Shown in pieces: positions 33,793-45,700 of a stretch of DNA of 64,000 nt. Location of the stretch: positions 9,153,973-9,217,972 of the forward strand of contig NC_133971.1 in assembly GCF_031877795.1 (NCBI RefSeq), in the 5' to 3' direction. The notes beneath the pieces were generated by a model that was not told the origin of the DNA, did no database searches, and was given only the letters and a program-made list of their open reading frames with translations. The stretch comes from Strix aluco. Its lineage: Eukaryota > Chordata > Aves > Strigiformes > Strigidae. The translations under genes were made by a program, and so were the position numbers. Position 1 is the stretch's first letter. Each line of letters opens with the position of its first letter.

Positions 33793-36700
33793 GTATGGCG
33801 GTGTTTCATTTTTTACTAGATGCCTGTATGTTTTTAAACTCAGTAATTCATTTTTTCAGGATTCTTGGGAAAGTCGGTGTGTTCAGAGATCTCTGATGTA
33901 GGTAGCTTGCTCTCATGTTACAGTCTGCCCGTGCTGCTTTCAGACATTGGCCCTTTTTTTCCCCCGAGAAAGCCTGCCAGTCGTTCCTCGTTCCCATATC
34001 GCTTGACTGGTTGAAATTTTGACCACTGAGGTGAGGGATTTTACCACCCCATGCCCTGAAATTCTCTGGTTCAGTACGTAACGTTTTGTTTTTGTGACAG
34101 CACTTTTGAGGACCTAAATACTGTGCTAAGTCATTAGCCTGAATTTGTAATCTAAAAAAATTCACACTGAGGAAGTCTCATATACAAGTTCATAGGCTTT
34201 ATAGGAAAAACTTTGCTTTCCACACTTGCTAATGCTGATTAAATTTTATTTATGTCTTGGCCATCAGTAAGCAACTGCTACCACAAGACCATGGTTGGTT
34301 TTCAAAAAAAAAAAAAAAAAAGTTAAAGTAAGGCAATGCTGGCATGGGAACATGGATTTCATCATTTTCCACAAAACAGAAAGCATTTAGGTGGTATTGT
34401 TTGTTATTAAACTGCTCTGAGTACCGTTTTCCTGAGGAGCCTGGAGCTGGCTGCAGAGAGGTGCAAGGTGAGCATCCCCTTTCTAGGCACTCAGTGGTAC
34501 GGGCAGCGGCGGTCCTGCCCGCAGCAGCGAGCTGAACCAGGTACATCCATCTTCATTACGTAAAACAGGCTCTCACTTGGCTGCGGCCGCAGTCGTCCGC
34601 CAGCACGGACATCCCTGACAGCGATGGTACAACGCTTGCTCTGCCTCAGCAGGGCGTTTGAAGCCAGCTTTGTCACAGCTTTTTGGAGATACAACACTAA
34701 GTGTGTGTGGTCTTGACACTAAGGCAGCTCAGCACGGGTTGATACAGAGACATGGAGTGGGGACTGCTTCCCCTGTATTGTCTAAACTGCTCTTTAACGG
34801 CAGCGTGAGAGGAGCCACTTTCATGGATTTCAAAACTTCTCCTTGGGGAAGTTCTATTTTACATGTGAATGATCTGCATGATTCCTGTTGGTGGTTTAAA
34901 TAGATCTTAAGCGAATATTTAACATTAAATAAATGGGGTCTGAAGATTGACAGTAGGACAGTTAGGATATTTGGGGGCACTTTTGTTTCAGACTGGCGTT
35001 GAGGAGGCTCAGGTAGGACAGGTCTTGTTGCTGGTAGGTCACGGGGGTGACTCTGCAGCGTGCTTCATGCAGTACAAATCAGGAACTGCGGTTGTTAATC
35101 ATGTTAATGCTTGGTTATGTTCTCCGTTATTCTTTTTAAGGGATTCAGAGACATGACTTTAGGAGGTGTTTTGTTTGAATGCTGGTTACACCATCAGCTG
35201 TGCCGGGGGTGTGTGTGTGTGTATCTACACAGAAATTAACTTGTCCTGATGTTTGTAATGAATTCAATTTAAAACTGCTAAGTTCACACTGTTCAAAAAA
35301 TGGAACTGTGTGCATTTGCATGATTAGGTTTCTTCTTGAAAACCAGAAGGGCAAAGTCCAGGGAACATGCAGGGTGCCAAGGTTATAAAGGTTTGGCCTC
35401 CACTGCAAAACGGAAACAAATTCCTGCTACTCCTGAGGACAAGCAGTACCTAAGCACAGCTCAGTCTCTGTGTGTCTGATGGAGAGAGCAAGCTCCAGAT
35501 TTTCTCACCAATACTCATTAAGTGTCCCTCATGTACCAAACGTGAGCTGTTGGTTTCAAAAAAATAGCTGCTTTGTGTCACATCCTCTGTTGGATTGCAA
35601 ACAGGTTTTACTACAATGATTTTCTGTAACATTCTGATACTTTTTTTTTTTTTTTTTTTTTTCCTGCCTGATAGCAGAGCAAGGAGCTCAGGTCTTTTTC
35701 TGGAAAGCTGAGATTCAGCTCGGGTAGTGTTGGTTTTAAATTCTGGATGCGTTGCTTGCGCACACTTGCATTGTTCCTCCAGTTGAGAAACACATCTTTT
35801 TATAGAGTTTGATCCAAAATGCTGTGCAGGCCATGTTTTAAAACTTCTCCGGCCTTGATCCCAAGAACTGTTAAATTTTGGGTGTACTGTTGCTGACAAA
35901 CCTGGGGTTATTTAACAAGAGGGGAACGTTTCAGCTTAAAACGTGGTGTAAGTTATGGTAGCTCAAAAGTGATCAACACCAAGTGTTGGTAGTTTCTTTA
36001 AGCAGTGATGTGATTAATTGTGTAGACTTGTTCTCCCTAGGCATTTACGGGGGATCCTTTAGTTATATGGAAGACCTTTGCATCACACTTGGGAGTACTC
36101 TCCTGAAAAAAATGCCCGATTTTGAGTATTCGGTGCTTGAGCTTATAAACTGGAAAAATAATAAAAGCACCATGTATATAAATAATCAGTAAAGCCTTCC
36201 TACCGGCATCACTCCCCAGTTGTTTTAATACTGAATATTTCTTTGTTAATGCCCAGCTCGATGCAGCTTTGCTACCTGTATTCTTATAGATCTTGAAATG
36301 CTAACTTAAGTCATTTTTAGAGTTTATCTGGCTTGGTAAAGTCTTTAAAACAACTTCCTTGTCTTCTGCCAATCTCCCACATCATTCTCTTTTTTTTTTT
36401 TTTTTTTCTTTTTACCCTTATTTCAGGAAGAAAAGCACAGGTCAGAAAAGCACCACAAAAAATTCCAGATCCTGTGCCTGTGAGGAAGAGATCAACGCCC
36501 ATGAACCCTGCAAACATAATAGGGAGGACTTGCACACAGAATGTGGTTTGTCGGCGGCCGTACAGGGATAGGGTGATTCATTTGTTGGCACTGAAGAATT
36601 ACAAGAAACCAGAGTTACTCACTCGCTTGCGGAAAGATGGTGTCTACCAAAAGGACAAGAATTGCCTTGGAATGATCCTTCATCAGGTGAGATCATAGAG

Positions 36701-39700
36701 TTTGTGCCAGAAATTTTTCCTTCCTGCTATTCTTTTCAAAATAATTTTGAGCTGTGTCACTTCAGTGTTTAAATCAGAAAATAGTAAACAACTTAATGCT
36801 TCTTGTTGAAGTTTTTCAATAAACTTCATGCAGATGCCCCAAACTGCAAGTCAGTGTGAGGAAAGGAAAGACAGATGAAAAAATTCTTGGCGAGTGGTTT
36901 TGTTTTGCTAGAATGCCAGGCAGTATTAACTATTTCTAGCTTTGTTTCTCCTAATGTCTTATTTTTTCCCTCTCTCTTTTACTTGGACTGCTTAGTTGAG
37001 AGAAGTTGACTGTGCGTTCTCTCAATTGTGTGAAATAGTTTGTCATAGTACTTCATGGTTTTTGTGACGAGTTTATGTGGAGAGAAATTTGGTAACTGCA
37101 ATCGCATGGGTTAGTACTTCGTTTGAACGTGGCTGGTGGCCTGTAAGTGGTACTTGACTTCCCTTGGGATCTGTCGGAATTGCAACCAAGGGAAGGGTGT
37201 TCCAGCGAAATCGTAAATGCTAAAGGTGGTGGTCCGATTTTGAGCATATTATTTCTTTGCTATCATGTGGACTGTGTCTTTACCTTCCTTGAAACTTTTT
37301 TTTATTCAGTAGCTTTTCCAGTGCTCCTTTAAGTTCCACCTGTATTTCTTTATCACATCCCTCAAAATTATTGGTAAGTCTATAATGTTGTAGAGGTGAA
37401 ACTTTTAAGCTGCGTGTTCAAGAGCGTCACTTATTAATTTGCTACAAAAACAGTTCAGAAAAGGCTTCTTAAAGTACCGTAAGATGCAGTGGCTCCTCCC
37501 TTACTTTTCAAATACTCCCTGTACCCACCGACTGTGGCTGAATTAGGCACGTATTAATGGGTGAAGTAGGAATATTTCCTACTTGTCTAGGAAAAAAGTG
37601 TTTGGGAACCTCTTAAAGTGAGCAAAATTCAACATTTATACAGCTTTGGTTGATCCTACACTGAATTCTAAAACCTCATTCCTTGAATATGTTAAGTGTT
37701 ATTGTTTTGTTTCCCCAGTGCGATGGTAGTTGTTTTTTTTCCACCCCGAAGACAGACACAATTTAATGACAGCCATGTTCTTACATACAAATTGAAGTAG
37801 TCAATCTATATTTTAAGTTGGTTATAAAATTCTAAAAGCTCAGCTCCCTAGAGCGTGAAAGGTGCAAAAACTTCCTCTTGTCCCATTATGCTTGGCAATG
37901 TTTAAGGAGACTTTCCTGGAGTCTGTTTCCTGTATGTGGTGTGAACCTCAAGGAACCAGTACCTCAAGGTACTGGTTTGCATCAGAAGTGGTCGTGTTAG
38001 CAACGCTACACCCTGAAAAGCCTTGCTCATGTTTTTCTTAGCTCTGTAATGAGTTTTTTTTTTTTGTACATATCTAAAATCAGCAGCCTGAACTTGCTAA
38101 GATCTGATATGCACAGATTTGCTTCTCTTAGAATACAGCTTTAGTTGTTTTTAACAAGTGAATTACTGTTTAAGGGTATCTTTGTTACTTTTAATTATTT
38201 TTTTAGATGGGGACAGACAGACGTGGACACAGGCATGAATTTGCAGTATTTGCCATGTTTTAGAGGAAAAAAAAAATAGGCTGAGCTGAAAAGTGGTGGT
38301 GGTGTGTTGATGAGTAGTTATTCCACATTTTGTGTCAGGCAAAGAGAGATAGTTTTGGGGGTTTTCCCTGAAACTCTGAACAGGTGTCAGGTGATGAAGT
38401 CTAAACCAGCACTTTGGGTGTCAATGATCTCAAGGGCTTTTTAGCTCATTTTAACCTTTTGAGTATACTTTGCATTTTTCTTAAGGAAGCTATAAGCCCA
38501 TTTTATTTTCAAAGGTATAGAGCGAGGCATGCACACAAGCCTCTCGTGACAATACTGAACCCTGCGTCTGCAGAAGGAAGCGCACATCTGGCCTGCACAC
38601 CTCCCCTTAAACATTTCAGCACTAAACTATCGTTAGACATGAGTACAGTTACTTTTTTCCCAATTGGTAAAACTTTGATATGGCTTAAAACTAATGGGAT
38701 AGATGAAGAATTCATCTTTGTACCAGAAGGACTTGTCTAGCGCTAGTTAGGTTATCAGGTACAACTGTTCAGTAGACAGATACAGTTTCTTGTGGCTCAG
38801 GCACTTGAGAAAGAAAAGCAGTTCTGTTTCTCAAGACAAATGATGACATAGTGCGTTCATTAATGTGATGATGGAAAACAGGCGTTGTTCCAAGCACAGT
38901 CTGTGCTCTGCCATTGCCGTATAGCTGTGTACAACCAAAGAACAGCAGGTGTCCTCCTGAAGTTGAACAAATCTGAATTTGTATGTGGAGATAGTGTTCT
39001 TCAGTTCTTAAAACCAAACCAAAACAACAAAAAGGCCCAAACAAAAAAAGGCAAACAAAACCCCCCACAAAACAGGCCTCTCAGCATATTTCATGCAGTG
39101 AATATTTAAAGTTTTGGCATAGTTTGCCTTGATTCCCAGTGCTGTATTACAGACCCCTGGTGCAGAGAGAGGTTTGCAGCAGTTTGGGATTTTCTTACCT
39201 TCAAATTTCTACATCCCAAGTTGACCACATTTTTAAAAATTGGTGCTCGTTACATGAGAGCTACTTGGATCTTCACATCTAAAAAACCCGGAAAACTGGT
39301 GTGTGATTCTGTTTTCAACTTTTATTTTACTTTGCAGTACCAATCTTATTTCTGCAGTGTGCATTTAGGTATCATGAACATTTATTTTCTTAAATGTCTG
39401 CCTATAGGTAGCCAGCCTGAATACAAAGGATAATTCTTACAGTCTGAAGGATCATCTGTTTAAAGACATTCAAAAAGATTGGCCTGGATACAATGAAATC
39501 GATAAACAGTCATTGGAGTTAATACTTTCTAGGTAAGTTCAGTCTCTAGGGGAAGGAAAATTGCCATTTAAAAAACTTGTTCTGGGAAATGAATGTCTGT
39601 CTTCCCTATAATGAAAGAGCTATGACATAGACATTTTTTGCCTTGTAACCTGAAATGTTGGGTCATGCTTACAGAAAATTAAATTCATCTGAGGATGCCC

Positions 39701-42700
39701 CCAGCACCAGTCATTCGGGATCTCCTGTAACTCCCAGTAAAGATGGCCCATCAAATGCTCAGGTATTTTGTACTTTTTTTATCATTATTTACAGTGTATT
39801 AAGATTTATCACACTTTACACTGATGTAAAAGTTGTGATGTGAAGCACTAATATTGTCTTAAACACATGAAAACCTGAAGCATTTCTCTTTGATTGGACG
39901 TTTCTTCCTTTTAAAGGCGGTTGCACTGTCAAGGACTGCAAAAAAACTTAGTCACGTAGCTTTAAGGGCTGCTACATTTAGTGTTCTGTATTTCAGAATG
40001 TTTATTAAAATACTTAAGATAAGATGGGAAGCACAGAAAGCCTTTCACCACTGAGCTATTTACATTTACACAGAGGAGGGAGGGCACACCTCTGTGTTTC
40101 CCTAACTTTCTTTCAGAGCACGAAATGGTGCAGGTCCCAGGGACCTCTTCCCACCTGCCTCCCTACCCACAGAACCCAGATTTATTCCAACAGGGTGGCA
40201 CAGAGCCGTGCCTGGGGCTCCCGGCCCAAGCTGCCGCTTGTACATCGACGTGAGCAGCGTGCGCTTGCTAGAGGAGAGGATGTGAACCAGCTGGAGAGCA
40301 GCTGGGACAACAACTGCAGCAAAACTGGGGGGTTTACCCGTTCTTATCGGCTTTGCACATCACACGCTCTGAGAAGCATGCCGCTGCGTGCTTCTCGGGG
40401 CCGCTTTAGGACATCGCGTGGCTGTGTGCCAGCAAAAGCTGACTCTTCACCTGGTGTGTCCGAACGGAAATCGGTGCCTAAACGGTACCAACCTGACCTC
40501 CTCGTTTTGGGGAAGCCTTTGCTAGAGCTGCTGAAGAGAGTGTCTTTCTCCCAAAGCCTTTTAGCTGTAGGTTTGAAGAACGACTTGTTAATCATAAAAT
40601 TAGAAACCAAGGATGAAAGAAACCATGTATTTAGCTGCAGTACTTCCTCGTTTGACAGCTAGTTTTGGAGAAGAAAGATGTGTTTTCAACAATTGCCAGT
40701 TCAGAACTGTTCCTTTTCCAGAACGGGAGCAAAACTTAGTTCTGCTGGTTTTTACGGGCTTTTTTCTTTATTATCACAGAAAAGGGTCTTGGATTCCTCT
40801 TTCATCGGTCCTCTGAACAAAAAGAAGAGGATCTCTCGCCTGGGCAGTGGAATCCCGTCCCCGCTCAGAGACCGCTTGTCTGCCTTCAGGGAGAAAGCTG
40901 CTGCCGCCCCTCCGCCGCCTCCCCGCCCCACGACCACCTCCATTCCCGCTCCTCACCCGCTGCCTGGGGCGCGCCTTCACGCTTCCAACCTGCCAAAACC
41001 TGCCAGCTCCACCTCCCCCAGCACCCCTGAGGGGCAGGGGACACAAAACCTGCCCATGGACAGCTTCAGTCCTAATAGCACTAAGGCCTGTGAGGACCAG
41101 CAACAAAAATACACCTCTTGGAGTTCTTTGGGGATCCCAGAGCCTGCCGGGGTGCAGGTGAAGCCTCCTAAGTCCACAGGCAAGAAGCGTAAGGAGAAGC
41201 ATGAAGGCAAGATGCAGCACACTGTGAGTGTGAGCATGGAGGAGAAAAACCTCAGAAAAGAAGAAACTGCCGAGCTGAGTACATCCTCCTGTTTGGATTC
41301 GGGTGAAGGTATTAATAGGCTGCTTTTCCTAACTCCTGTATGGGTAACCGTGGTGCAAAGAGACCTGTAAAACGAGGGACTGGAAACACAAATGGTCTAT
41401 TTTTTCACTTGGCTTTGCCATTATCCCTACTTTATGGTCATGAAGAATCCATATTGGTTTTCCGCTGTTGTATTACCTTGTAAATGTTAGTTCAAACAGA
41501 ACAACATCAAAAAGCAGAAGCTGTTCTGCTGGAAGCTTATCTAGAATTTGGTTCATTTTTAAGAATTCTCCCTCTGTAGTACAAAAATCGTTAGAAAGAA
41601 ATCTGAAATGGATTGCTGTAGGGCAGAAACTGGTTAAAAGGAAGAGCTAGGAACTAGAAAAACACAAGGAATGGAGTTTCGTTTTTCCTTAATTTCCAGT
41701 AAACTGACAGTTCACTGAACTTACTCTGCTTCTTCCATGAGCCAGTTTTAAGGTCCGCGAGCTGCAGATAAAACCTGTCACTGGTTTATGGCATGCTGGC
41801 TTACTGAAACACATAGATCAGACTTAAATGTATTTCATCGCGTATCACAATGCAAGGTTCATCAGCCTCTGCCTTTTCATGGAGAGCCTAAAACCTGCAT
41901 AAACTGGCATGAGGTTTGCTGGAGTTTTGGTCTGAACTGTGCTGTGAGCTCCTCTCTATCTGCAGAATTTATTACTTCCAAAGGTGTACAAACGGTGTGC
42001 ACTGAAAATGGTATTGAAAAGATAAACAGCAGCCCTCGGAGAATACTTGATTTCTTGACACACACACACAGAGAGTAGGGCAGAGTTCAGTTCCTTTGTT
42101 AAGTCTGTGTGTTGTCGAATTTCAGAGGTTTGACGTGCAAATGAGAAGTCAGGTTTAGCCCTTTCCTATCACAGCCCAGAGGCGTGTTTGGACTAGGCAG
42201 GGTGCCTCTCTGAAGTGCTGTTGTGCTTGTAGACAAGGGTGCTTTGAGATGCTCTTTTCACTTTTACCCTGGACATACTACACAGTGCCCACGTGGCTTG
42301 GGATTTCTTTGCAAATATTTGTGCTTTGAGATATTTATGAATTTATATACAGGTGAGGGTCTTTCTGCAGATGCCAGTAACGAAATTCTGAACAGCTAGG
42401 GAAGGAAAAATCTGCACTGCATTTCAAGTTGGTGCTTACACTGAGCCATGTCAACAAACACACCTGAATTTTTGGAAATGAAGCGCTCGCAGTGAAACTG
42501 TTCACCTAAGTTGTATTGTACATACCGCGACCATTAATATTGCTGTTTGCATTTCTCTCAAATGTTGCTCCCATTTTTACACCACTTTTTCTACTGCTGT
42601 ACTGCGTAATAATTTTAATACTAAAAGTAAAAGAATAGAGTAGAACATCACATGATAGTTCTTTTTTCCCCATGACCTAAAGCTCGGAGAGCTTAGAGAT

Positions 42701-45700
42701 TGCAAGAACAGTTGAGCTTTAGCAGAAATACTGTGTTTAAGCAGTGGCAGTGGAAGCAAACAAAGAATATATAGGACTGTGTGTTTTTTAACTGCAAGAC
42801 CCCAGATGAAAAGCAGAGAGAGATTACCAAGATCTTGAGTGTTCCTCCGTGTTCCAGCTAACTTTTCCTTATGGCAGCTATTTTTCTTATTTATCAAAAA
42901 GTCGGGAGGCTCCTGAAATATTCCTTTAAAAAGAGGGACTAGAGATTAAGTGTACCGTGCTCTCATAATGCCGTTTAAAAGAGCAAAAGAGCAATTTACA
43001 AGTGCAAATAACTTTCAAAGCCAGTTTTGCCACGTTAATGAGGAGCAAGTCTTTGTTGCAGGTCATTGAAGCCTGAATGCCGGGAAGCTATATACAATGC
43101 TCCTGACTTTCCTGCTTAGAGTGCTGAAATTAAATCTGACCTTGGATATCTGTAATTGGCAGGGAAGGAGGGATAAAAACATGGCATGAAAAGAACTTCA
43201 GCTTTCTGCTCTATTTCTTGCTGGAACCTGGACGTTGAGATACATCTATATCTACATAGATACAGATACATCTCAAGCTGTTGTCTTTTGTGCAGCCACA
43301 TCTGTTGCTGCATAATTTGAACGGCTGTGCAGACGCCACATCGTGTCTTCAAATAAGAAAAGCTGACCTTGGGTTAATACTGCGGTAGCGCAGAACCTGT
43401 AGAATAAAGTAGCCGTGCCCTCTTTCTAAAGCCCGGTACTGCCTACTATGGAGAAGGTCATGTGAGCCCTATTATTAACTTACAGAGCTTATTCCAAGTA
43501 ATTTACTGTGAGAATAAAACTCTAAAGGATGTTTTCAAGCCCATTAAGCTGGTATTGTTTGGCTATATTAAAAATCTGTTTACCGCAAGTGTCAAAATTC
43601 TGCTTTTCTGTAGGAGTTGAAGAAACTTGCACTGCCTCCACAGGTTCTCCTTCAGCAAGCCAACCACCAGACTACTTCACGTGAGTAAAATAACAATTAA
43701 CTTTCTTGCCACTCATTGAAGCAGATGGAAAATCACCTATAAAAACTCTCGTTTAGCTACAAAATTGAGAATTGACCAAAATGTAGTTTTAGAATAATGA
43801 CAAGTTCCTTCAAGTCACCCAGCTGCCTCATTCAACTACCTGCAAGTTTTACACTCTGAGGGTGTCCCTTAATTATTGCGGTGCGAAAAGAAGCCATAAA
43901 AAGTATTTTTAATACCCTTTAGAAGAAGACGTAAACCATTTAATTTCCTTCTTCTTCAAGAACACCATAAGAAAGGAACATGAACCTGCGCTGTTTTCTT
44001 TTTAGAGGCAAGGCAAATCAGGAGGAAAGCTGAATGCTGGAATCCATAAATTTGAACACCTTTCCTGCACTTTCACTGCTTAGTGCATTCTAAGGTGGAA
44101 AGTGGGGAGGGAAGGTAGCAGACTTTAAAGTCCAGAGTTACAAAGCTTATATGTGAGCTAACGGGAGTTAACCGTCAAAGTTATTTCTAAAGCTTTGATG
44201 TAAAATGGTCACTGGCTAACTTGAAGCTGCAGCAAAATATCCAATTTCACCGCAGAAATGCAGACCAAAGAGCTAGAGAAAACAGGAGAACCTCAGTTCA
44301 GATTTTAACTTTTACCTGCTTAATTTTGACTACAAAGCAAGATAAAAAGACATTAAACTTGCATGTGAAAGGTAACATACCTACAGTGACTGCCATGTTG
44401 CAGTCTGTAAAACTACAGAAGGGCTTCCTGGTGAGTTTACTTTTGGCTCCTGAACAAGTTGTCAAACATCAGATTGACATTTCCAAAAAGCTGAAATTTA
44501 CCTCCTCTATAAAGAAGCTTTTCATCCGTGACAAGTGTTAAAGAACTTGCTTTAAAATGAAATACCTCTAATACCAGAATCATTTGGTTGCCTAAATAGT
44601 TTTTGACAGTATCAAAACTTTCCTAGGAGGAGGATTTGTCTTTACCGTTGCAAAACAGGGAAATAGCTTCTGCAAATGCCCAGTGTCTGGGCTTTTCCCC
44701 CACTGTTTTACTGGTGGCCTTTTTTTAAAAATGCGAAAGTTGAAGGAGGCCGCAGCGGAATAATTGTGGAATAACGTGGTCAGCGCCACCTGAATTTCTA
44801 ATAAAATGGGCTTTTTGGGGGGAGGATGGGCACAGTGGGGAGCAGTCTAAAGCTCTTTCCTCGGTTGGAAGGATGAGTTTGAGAAGGTTTTGAGGGGCCT
44901 TCGGTGCTCAGAGTTGGAACGAGCACCCCGACAGGTAAAGCCAGGACGAGCCCGACACTTCCTAGCAGCGCAATTGCCCAGCGTCAGCCGCAGCAGCGGT
45001 GCTGAGCCCATGGTCGTGTCTGCGGTGCAGGAGAGAGGGAGAAGTGTGTTAAAACGCTGCGAATTGCCAAGTTCAGCAGCTTCTGTCAGAGGAGTAACAT
45101 CAGCAAGGGAGGTCAGGCCTCCGCCTAGCGCTTGAACTTCGGAGCATCTTCTGCCTGTGCTGAAGCAGACGGCATGGCAGCGCTGTGCGTCTCACTTACT
45201 CTGTTAAGTGATGCTCCACGGAAAGACTGAAATAAGTCTGTCCCTGCAGGGAAGCAGTTTAGTGCTTCACGTGTTAGGCTGAGAACTCAAACCGATGTTT
45301 AATTCTCGGCCTCTGCTGGGTGCCAATGAAGCGATCCAGCTCCCCGCTGTCTGCTTCCCAGTCAGCTGAGGGCAGGGATACTGAGGAGAAAGGTTATTTG
45401 ATGTAATCTAGTATTAAAGTTGGATGCCAATAGCCACTGTTAAAAGTTTAAAAAAAAAGCCAACACAAACCCACCACCACCAAAAGACCAACCAACCAAC
45501 CAACCAACCAAAACCCAAAAACCCCAAAGAAACCTTCATGCAAGGTTTCATGAAGTTGGTTTAGTTCTGACTGGGATTAAAAACCTTAACAAAGACTTCC
45601 CTGTGAAAGGAGCAACATCTGGAGCAATCTCACAGATAATCTACTGGCCACAGTGTCCTGGAAAAAAATTAGGGTGTGCTGTTTCAGACTGATCACTACA

